Shown here piece after piece: positions 14,045-19,550 of a stretch of DNA of 19,550 nucleotides. Position 1 is the first letter of the stretch. The number at the start of each line of letters is the position of its first letter. A program made the translations under genes and the position numbers. A model generated the notes under the pieces. That model ran no database searches, was not told where the DNA came from, and was given only the letters and a program-made list of their open reading frames with translations. The DNA comes from Candidatus Sabulitectum sp. (GTDB lineage: Bacteria > Fermentibacterota > Fermentibacteria > Fermentibacterales > JCC-6), in NCBI GenBank assembly GCA_029934845.1, contig JAOZLN010000007.1, forward strand, positions 1 to 19,550. Reading direction: 5' to 3'.

Positions 14045-15628
14045 TTATGGAACCACCTGTATGTTTATTCCTTCGGTTTCAATACCAGGAAAAACCTCAA
14101 CAACTCCCGGCCAGGCACCGTAAGGTTCACCCGGATTCCATGTGCTGTCTGAATTCCAGTCAACAAAAACTGAAACCGTATATCTGCCCCCCGGGACTTC
14201 TGCGAAAGAGTAAGCACCTGGAGCAAATACTGCAGTTTGTATTTCACCATCACTTCCGGCAGGTGCGACTACCATTGTAACAACAGCTGCTCCTGTGCCG
14301 GATACAGTACCGGAGACAGAGCCAGGGCGCTGGCTCCATGCTGGAGTAAAAGTCCAGCTCTCCCCTTTCAGTGAATCGCCTTGCAAAGACACATAGCCGG
14401 AGTTCAGGTCAATTCTGTACTGACGATCCCCAAGAAGATCGCTGTGAGGAATAAAAGTGAATGCCGTGGCAGATGTGCGAAGAAAGTCGCCTGTGACAAC
14501 TGTACTGTCAGCGACTCTTGTTACAGAGTATAGAAGGCTTATAGCAGACTGGTCCACCCAGTCTGAGAAGGAGATAAAGAATGGCCCCAAAGGGGGTATC
14601 TGAACACCTCCATCAGCGGGATAAGCCGATTGCACGGCCAGCTTTGCTGATGGAAGTGAGTCAGTAGCCCAGAATTCAAGTGTATCAGCAAGTGAAGGGT
14701 TACCTGCAAGATCCTGAACTCCCTGAATAGAGAAAGAATACAGTGTATCCGAAAGCTGTTCGGTGAAAACGGTCATTCTTCCTGTGGAGCTTCTGCCGCT
14801 GGACAGACTTACTCCATAGATATCCACAGGCATTGAATCAGGTCCTGTGATGTTTACAAGTTCAAAGTCGTCGGCATCTATTTTTATCTGTTCATTCCAG
14901 AGTACTTCCAGGTGCCAGCTGTCCAGAACAAGCAGGTCATACACACGAGGTCCGATGCTGTCGATGATGGTCATTGTCATGGCGAGTTCAATTAGTTCAC
15001 CGGATGGAAGAGAAATCTCATTCGAAGTACCCGGTTCCCTTTCCGGATCCCATGATCTGCTCTGATCAATGTCTTCGTAACTTATGATCTTGTAGTCTCC
15101 GGAAGAAAGCCAGCCAGCGTGAACCAGGCCGGTGGTATCCGGGTAATATGTGATCCGTGGAGTTGTTGTATCCGGAAGAAGATAAAATTCACATCGGGCA
15201 TTGGACGTAATACTGCCCTCGCCGTGGCGCAGCAATGTAACATCTGCGGTTGCGAAACTATCTTCAGGAATGCTGTTCCAGACAAGATTTACAGGATTAG
15301 CGGCACTGTTTCCGCGAACATCCTCAAGATTGGAAGATATGTTTACTATGAGAAGACCCTCGTCGGGGTTTGCAGAAATATCAATTTCTTTATCGCGAAT
15401 GATCACTTCTCCTGCCTGCTCAGGATAAATTTGCACATCTGCCATGGAAAGACGAATTCTTTCTGAAAAAAGAATTCTTACTTCCCCGGGGATGCTATCC
15501 ACATGACCAGGCTCAGGAAATACACTTACAACTTCCGGTGAACTCTTGTCTTCCGGGCCACCTGATGGAGCAACAACCTTGGCGCAACCAGTTAGAACCA
15601 ACAATACGATAACTCCATATTTTATCAT
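14045..15628 (-). CDS. Ig-like (SbsA/Big_5-type) domain lipoprotein
   Basis: The 527-aa protein has a lipoprotein signal (IKYGVIVLLVLTGC, Cys 15) and the motif SGGPEDKSSPEVVSVFPEPG right after it, typical of the N-terminal Big_5-type domain of FCB-group surface lipoproteins. Further Ig-like segments are seen around 240-330 (ENQIKI/DFELVNITG and VQDLAGNPS) and 333-435 (PADGGVQIPPLGPFFISF). Prealbumin-like stretches contain DQSRSWDPEREPG and DWNSDSTWNPGEPYG (the last near 505, ending in a C-terminal beta strand). No enzyme motif is visible; a structural or adhesive surface role is inferred. Start and the ParB-TPR stop overlap as ATGA, coupling the two. The gene is 20 nt before the ferredoxin-nitroreductase. 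Confidence 0.85.
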   Translation of the reverse strand: MIKYGVIVLLVLTGCAKVVAPSGGPEDKSSPEVVSVFPEPGHVDSIPGEVRILFSERIRLSMADVQIYPEQAGEVIIRDKEIDISANPDEGLLIVNISSNLEDVRGNSAANPVNLVWNSIPEDSFATADVTLLRHGEGSITSNARCEFYLLPDTTTPRITYYPDTTGLVHAGWLSSGDYKIISYEDIDQSRSWDPEREPGTSNEISLPSGELIELAMTMTIIDSIGPRVYDLLVLDSWHLEVLWNEQIKIDADDFELVNITGPDSMPVDIYGVSLSSGRSSTGRMTVFTEQLSDTLYSFSIQGVQDLAGNPSLADTLEFWATDSLPSAKLAVQSAYPADGGVQIPPLGPFFISFSDWVDQSAISLLYSVTRVADSTVVTGDFLRTSATAFTFIPHSDLLGDRQYRIDLNSGYVSLQGDSLKGESWTFTPAWSQRPGSVSGTVSGTGAAVVTMVVAPAGSDGEIQTAVFAPGAYSFAEVPGGRYTVSVFVDWNSDSTWNPGEPYGAWPGVVEVFPGIETEGINIQVVP

Positions 15629-16830
15629 TTTTTCATTGCCAGTGCTTTTCTGATAATGGCTGATTTTCTGTAAAAAGCTTCAGCTTCCGAATGCCTTTTC
15701 AGCTTTTCAAGTACTATTGCGAGTTCAACAAGGTAATCAGGGTCATCAGAACATCTGGAAACGGCGTTTCTGAGGTATTCTTCCGCATCATGAAGTAATC
15801 CGGTAAGGTTTGCGCATCTTCCCAGATAAAACCACGCCAGATGGTGATCGGAGTTATTGGAAACTGTTTCTTCAAGAATTGTTACTGCCTCAGTGTAAAG
15901 CCCTGTACGCAGTTTCGAAACACCCTCTATAAATCTTGTTTCCACTGGTGAAAGCATAAACTCAGCAGCTCTGTTTTTCCACCCGGGGTCCCGAAGATTT
16001 CCCAGCTCTTCCAGTACCTGGGACAAATCAACTTCTGCCGTTTTTTCAATTAAGTCAGCGCGTGCCGAAGAAGCCTGATCTGCGTGATCGATCTTGTTCT
16101 CGGTCGCGATATCTGTAGAGACTTTGTCATCTTCAGCATTCTCATCAATATCTTCTGCAAATACACCTTCAAGCTCAGTAATAGAATTTACATTACTGTC
16201 CAGCGGGATATCAACAGGTATTTGTTTCTGTGTGTCGTTGGAATCTTCAACCAGGCCTGAGCTGGCAAGAACAGCCATTTGTCTTCCGGAAAGTTTGCCT
16301 TCCATAAGTTTTCTGAAGACTGTTTGAAGCTTTGGTTCATCGTCGAGAAGCTTGAGCAGAGGTCTAAGCTTGAATTCACTGACTTCATCGGTTAAAAGAA
16401 CTTTCTGCCTGATATTGAGGGGAAGCTTAAGCTGATTAAGAAGCTGGGTAATTCGGGCTCTGGAATAGCCCAGCATATCTGCAAGACGGCTTCTATTTGG
16501 TACGATCTCTCTTCGCAGAAGAGCTTCAAACAGCATTGCTTCTTCAACGCAGTTTCTGATAAGCAGGTGTGCAGGCTTAACATGAACAACGCTTCTAACT
16601 ATAAGGCATTTAACCATGCTCTTTCCACTTATCTGTAAATGCCAGACTGTCCTGTGGTTTCCCACCAGAGAAAAACCACGATCTTCTTCTATTACAACAG
16701 GAGGTACTTCAGGAGAATCGTCTTCAGGAGAGCGTAGCCAGTTTTGCGGTGCTCTAATTCCATCAATATCAGCAATCATCACCTCTTCCAGCGGCAGGTG
16801 ATCTGCCATGATCTCTTTTTCTCTGTCCAT
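15625..16830 (-). CDS. ParB-like/HTH protein fused to TPR repeats
   Basis: The 401-aa protein has no signal peptide and so is cytoplasmic. Its N-terminus (about 14-80) resembles a ParB/Srx fold with PPVVIEEDRGFSLVGNHR (43-60), where the usual GERR-type box is GNHR. A helix-turn-helix follows (about 112-137, SRLADMLGYSRARITQLLNQLKLP), the closest match to ParB HTH. A highly acidic linker (about 195-270) separates these from TPR-like repeats (about 298-395, YTEAVTILEETVSN, HLAWFYLGRCANL, AEEYLRNAVSRC, EAEAFYRKSA). GAGG lies 7 nt before the ATG, 11 nt after miaA. ParB-like boxes with altered residues may not hydrolyse CTP; DNA binding is likely, the target unknown. A transcription or nucleoid role is inference. 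No parA is adjacent. Confidence 0.75.
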   Translation of the reverse strand: MDREKEIMADHLPLEEVMIADIDGIRAPQNWLRSPEDDSPEVPPVVIEEDRGFSLVGNHRTVWHLQISGKSMVKCLIVRSVVHVKPAHLLIRNCVEEAMLFEALLRREIVPNRSRLADMLGYSRARITQLLNQLKLPLNIRQKVLLTDEVSEFKLRPLLKLLDDEPKLQTVFRKLMEGKLSGRQMAVLASSGLVEDSNDTQKQIPVDIPLDSNVNSITELEGVFAEDIDENAEDDKVSTDIATENKIDHADQASSARADLIEKTAEVDLSQVLEELGNLRDPGWKNRAAEFMLSPVETRFIEGVSKLRTGLYTEAVTILEETVSNNSDHHLAWFYLGRCANLTGLLHDAEEYLRNAVSRCSDDPDYLVELAIVLEKLKRHSEAEAFYRKSAIIRKALAMKK

Positions 16831-16841
16831 AAGCTATCCTC

Positions 16842-17738
16842 TCATCTTCCCAGCAGCGCAGCTTCGACCAGAATCGGGTCACCGCTGACTGATATGACTC
16901 CAGGCAGACGCCTGAACAAGTTTCTCTGCTTTCTGGCGTATTGCCAGGTGTGGGTCTCTATTGCACTTTGTGCTTCCTGCATGGAGCAAAGACCCTCCAT
17001 GTGATCAATAAGTTCTGAATAGCCAATGGTTGCGCCAAGCACCGGATCGCGCGAGTATCCTGCTTGTAAAAGCGACTTTACTTCATCTGCAAGACCATTC
17101 GAGAACATGATTGAAGTTCTTTTTTTTATGTCTTCCCGCAGAGTAGTGTTGCTCTTTTCAATGAAAACGAATTTGAATCTTTTGTCGGGATTCCCGCCAA
17201 GTTTAAGAGATGATGGTTTTTCTCCGCTCAACAGGGCGATCTCCATAGCTCGTACCAGTCTTACCTTGTCGGAGACACCTGTGCGTGATGCCTCTTTCCG
17301 GTCAAGACCGTTAAGAAGTCTGTGGAGAGAACCAGGGACGGTACTCTCCAGCGACAAGAGTGAATTCCGGAGTTCATCGTTCCTTGCAGGCAGAGGATCC
17401 AAAAGCCCTGCAAGTGACATGACGTACAGACCGGACCCACCAACAACCAGAGGAATACCTCCTCGATCAAGGATCTCCTCAATGATCTTCATGGCATTTT
17501 CTGCAAACCACTTTGCTGACAGCAGAGTATCCGGTTCCGCTACATCGATCATGTGGTGAGGAAATCTATTCAGTTCGTCAGGAGTAGGTTTTGCGGTGCC
17601 AATATTCATTCCTCTGTACAGTTGTCTGGAGTCAGCACTTACTATTTCAACGCCGACCCTGTGCTCTGCAATATAGAAAGCAGCAGCCGTCTTTCCTGCG
17701 GCTGTACATCCGGTAATAACAGGGATTCTATCGTCCAA
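16842..17738 (-). CDS. miaA: tRNA dimethylallyltransferase
   Basis: Transfers dimethylallyl to N6 of A37 in tRNAs that read U-starting codons. The 298-aa protein has family length. It shows P-loop GCTAAGKTAAAF (10-21; normally GPTASGKT), SADSRQLYRGMNIGTAKP (34-51), VVGGSGLYV (98-106), the insertion domain, IGYSELI (late), and the C-terminal YARKQRNLFRRLP. It begins at TTG (17738), overlapping the mutL stop by 11 nt; GGAA upstream is a modest ribosome site. The mutL-miaA pairing is conserved in many bacteria. The unit's first gene encodes tRNA-Leu(UAA) with A36-A37-A38, a predicted substrate. Confidence 0.95.
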   Translation of the reverse strand: MDDRIPVITGCTAAGKTAAAFYIAEHRVGVEIVSADSRQLYRGMNIGTAKPTPDELNRFPHHMIDVAEPDTLLSAKWFAENAMKIIEEILDRGGIPLVVGGSGLYVMSLAGLLDPLPARNDELRNSLLSLESTVPGSLHRLLNGLDRKEASRTGVSDKVRLVRAMEIALLSGEKPSSLKLGGNPDKRFKFVFIEKSNTTLREDIKKRTSIMFSNGLADEVKSLLQAGYSRDPVLGATIGYSELIDHMEGLCSMQEAQSAIETHTWQYARKQRNLFRRLPGVISVSGDPILVEAALLGR

Positions 17739-19449
17739 AACGATTTTCCAGTTCGCTGAAAGGCAGTTCTATCATTGTTGGTCTGCCGTGGGGACAGTGA
17801 AATGGATCTTTCATGGTGAACAGGGTATGAAAAAGGTGTCTTGCTTCGGTCAGGGTTATCTTGTCACCAAACTTTATTGCTCCTGCACAGGCACTTGCAG
17901 ACGCAATTCGCTCTGCTTCAGATTCCGACACATCGGTTCCTTTCGCAAGAGCCTTCAGAACCTCTTTAAGAGCCTCTGTTCCTCTTTTTATTCCCACAGG
18001 AACACTTAAAAGTTCAAGAATATCCCCCTGTACCCTGAAATCGTAACCTGCCTGCTTTATCATTGAACTGTATACCTTCAGGGTACTCTTTTCCTGCTCA
18101 TCAACTGATATTTCTTCTGGAAGAAGTATTCTCTGTTGTCCTGCGGACATAGCACCTTTTACCGATTCAATGATTTTTTCGTAGAGGATCCTTTCGTGAG
18201 CTGCGTGCTGATCAACGATCAGAAGACCTGTGGAAGTTTCCGTGACCAGATAGGAACCGGAGATGCTGATAATTTGAATGGAATCTTCCCAGTGACTTGC
18301 CTGAATAGAAGTCGAAGAAGGGGCATAATTACCTGGTGATTCAAAATCTATTGCTGTTTGAAAGGCTGCAGGTGATGGTTTACTGCCTATGTAGGGAGCT
18401 GAAGAGTAGGACACATGAGGCAAAGATGAAGCAAAAGGAGTATTTGCGCCGGTGCTGAAAGAAGAAACGGTGGTTTCCATTCTGTGAGCTGCAATCCCCG
18501 GGACAGCAGACCTTACTGCGGATTCAACCTGGTAAGGCTTTCTGAATCGCACTTCTCTTTTTGCAGGGTGAGCATTCACATCCACAAGAGAAGGATCGAT
18601 GGAAATTGCACACAGAATCAAGGGGTCTCCTGCCGGCCCGGAGAATGCTTCCCGAAGTGGCATACTGACCTGATAAGCAGTAACCAGCCTTCCGTTGACC
18701 AGAGTGTATTGATGGCGCCTGTTTGCCCATCTCTTGTCGGGGAAAACATACAGTTTTGCTGTTACTCCGTCACTTTTACCTGTTGCTTCCACGCACCGTT
18801 CATCTGCTGTTAAGCCGTATCTATCCCTTAATCGCTGAGCGGGAGAATTTACCACCGGAAGGTAAAATATAGCCCTGCTATTGTGTTTGAGACTAAAGGA
18901 ACAATCAACTCTCGCAAGAGAAGCTCCAGCAACTATTCTTTCGATCCATCCAAGTTCCGTGCTTTCCGATCTTAGAAATTTTCTTCTTGCCGGTTGATTG
19001 AAAAATAGATTTTCAACTGTTATTGTGGTTCCTCTGGTTCTTCCTGCAGGTTCCAGGGAATCCAGTTTCCCACCTGTTATGATCAGTTTCCACCCTGTTT
19101 CACCTCTGCTGGTAAGAATGGTCATTCTAGAGACGCTTGCTATGCTTGGAAGAGCTTCACCACGAAAACCCAGCGTGGCTATATGACTCAAATCAGAAGG
19201 AGACGCAATCTTGCTTGTAGCATGGCGTTGTATGGCAAGAAGAATGTCGTGTTTATCCATGCCGTTCCCGTTATCCCGAACGACAATAAGTTTTCTGCCT
19301 CCGGCTTCAAGCTCGATCTCAACAGATGAAGCTTCTGCATCCAGAGAATTCTCAAGAAGTTCCTTCACCACTGAAGCCGGTCTTTCAACCACTTCTCCTG
19401 CAGCAATGAGGTTAACAAGATGATCGGGTAGTTTTCTTATTTCAGGCAT
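17728..19449 (-). CDS. mutL: DNA mismatch repair protein, endonuclease type
   Basis: GHKL-ATPase that links MutS to strand incision. From ATG at 19449 it has 573 aa. ATPase motifs: KELLENSLDAEA (29-40, E30 the likely catalytic Glu), DNGNGM (59-64), TLGFRGEALPSIASV (92-106) and RGTTITVENLFFN. A Ser/Pro-rich linker spans about 318-385. The C-terminal dimerisation domain carries DQHAAHERILYE (413-424), fitting DQHA(X)2E(X)4E, plus ACAGAIKFG and CPHGRP (552-557). This is the Mn-dependent endonuclease set of MutH-less bacteria. The ATG has GGAGG immediately before it. A longer frame reaches 19491 but would translate the 3' part of the tRNA, so it was rejected. It lies 12 nt after the tRNA. Confidence 0.96.
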   Translation of the reverse strand: MPEIRKLPDHLVNLIAAGEVVERPASVVKELLENSLDAEASSVEIELEAGGRKLIVVRDNGNGMDKHDILLAIQRHATSKIASPSDLSHIATLGFRGEALPSIASVSRMTILTSRGETGWKLIITGGKLDSLEPAGRTRGTTITVENLFFNQPARRKFLRSESTELGWIERIVAGASLARVDCSFSLKHNSRAIFYLPVVNSPAQRLRDRYGLTADERCVEATGKSDGVTAKLYVFPDKRWANRRHQYTLVNGRLVTAYQVSMPLREAFSGPAGDPLILCAISIDPSLVDVNAHPAKREVRFRKPYQVESAVRSAVPGIAAHRMETTVSSFSTGANTPFASSLPHVSYSSAPYIGSKPSPAAFQTAIDFESPGNYAPSSTSIQASHWEDSIQIISISGSYLVTETSTGLLIVDQHAAHERILYEKIIESVKGAMSAGQQRILLPEEISVDEQEKSTLKVYSSMIKQAGYDFRVQGDILELLSVPVGIKRGTEALKEVLKALAKGTDVSESEAERIASASACAGAIKFGDKITLTEARHLFHTLFTMKDPFHCPHGRPTMIELPFSELENRFGR

Positions 19450-19461
19450 TTTCCTCCAGAG

Positions 19462-19549
19462 TGGTGCCGAGAGAGGGACTTGAACCCTCACGCCCTTGTG
19501 GGGCAGCGGATTTTAAGTCCGCTGTGTCTGCCAATTCCACCATCCCGGC
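19462..19549 (-). tRNA. tRNA-Leu (anticodon UAA)
   Basis: Complete on the minus strand. The acceptor stem GCCGGGA pairs with TCTCGGC (one G-U), followed by discriminator A and an encoded CCA (19464-19462). The D arm is GTG/CAC with an 11-nt loop. The anticodon arm GCGGA-CTTAAAA-TCCGC gives anticodon TAA. A long variable arm GCCC-CACAA-GGGC marks class II, and the T arm GAGGG-TTCAAGT-CCCTC is intact. Loop positions 36-38 are AAA, the MiaA recognition triplet. The mutL start codon is 12 nt downstream, so the tRNA is likely cut from a transcript that continues as mRNA. Its promoter is outside the window. Confidence 0.96.
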
Positions 19550-19550
19550 A

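Noticed and set aside
15625..16830. ParB-like gene as a sign of a plasmid partition locus or replication origin.
   Set aside because: No parA, parS-like repeats or dnaA boxes were seen and neighbours are chromosomal housekeeping genes.
19450..19491. Extended mutL N-terminus beginning at 19491.
   Set aside because: It would translate the 3' end of tRNA-Leu; the ATG at 19449 has GGAGG and matches the MutL start (MPEIRKLP).
1..19550. Mobile elements, CRISPR arrays, prophage genes or attachment sites.
   Set aside because: No transposase, integrase, direct-repeat array or tRNA-flanking duplication was seen; the tRNA-Leu is followed directly by mutL.

Overview
The window is dense, Gram-negative-type bacterial chromosome; almost every base is coding. 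Lipobox lipoproteins, an exported beta-barrel-like protein, an L,D-transpeptidase and a BamB-like propeller point to a double membrane. Divergent housekeeping proteins, frequent TTG/GTG starts and Ig-like/ConA-like/PQQ-propeller envelope proteins resemble FCB-group or candidate-phylum genomes. That placement is inference; no marker here fixes the phylum.

Layout, right to left. A minus-strand unit starts with a complete tRNA-Leu(UAA) gene at 19549 and runs through mutL, miaA, a ParB/HTH-TPR fusion, an Ig-like lipoprotein and a ferredoxin-nitroreductase, ending at 13263. Gaps are 20 nt or less, or the genes overlap. The middle (9.9-13.3 kb) holds accessory genes in alternating orientation: a plus-strand ConA-like lipoprotein coupled to a polysaccharide deacetylase, a minus-strand HlyD/MFP-like lipoprotein, and a plus-strand exported MsrB-MsrA fusion. 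Two convergent pairs overlap tail to tail at their stop codons. From 9815 down to 777 lies a second minus-strand unit of ten genes: pgi, an outer-membrane-like protein, purN, an M15-type peptidase, an L,D-transpeptidase, an anchored PQQ propeller, era, scpA, scpB and rluB. After a 273-nt gap with a clear TTGACA-N17-GATATT promoter comes cmk, which runs off the left edge.

Functionally, the left unit mixes core functions (glycolysis, purine synthesis, ribosome maturation, chromosome condensation, rRNA pseudouridylation) with a cell-envelope block. In that block the M15 enzyme could produce or trim the peptides used by the adjacent L,D-transpeptidase. The right unit joins mismatch repair with tRNA modification, and its first gene encodes a predicted MiaA substrate. 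No mobile element, CRISPR array or origin was seen. The least conventional items are the ParB/HTH-TPR fusion, the degenerate G4 motif of Era, the cmk start that lacks a standard in-frame initiation codon, and the orphan adaptor-like lipoprotein.
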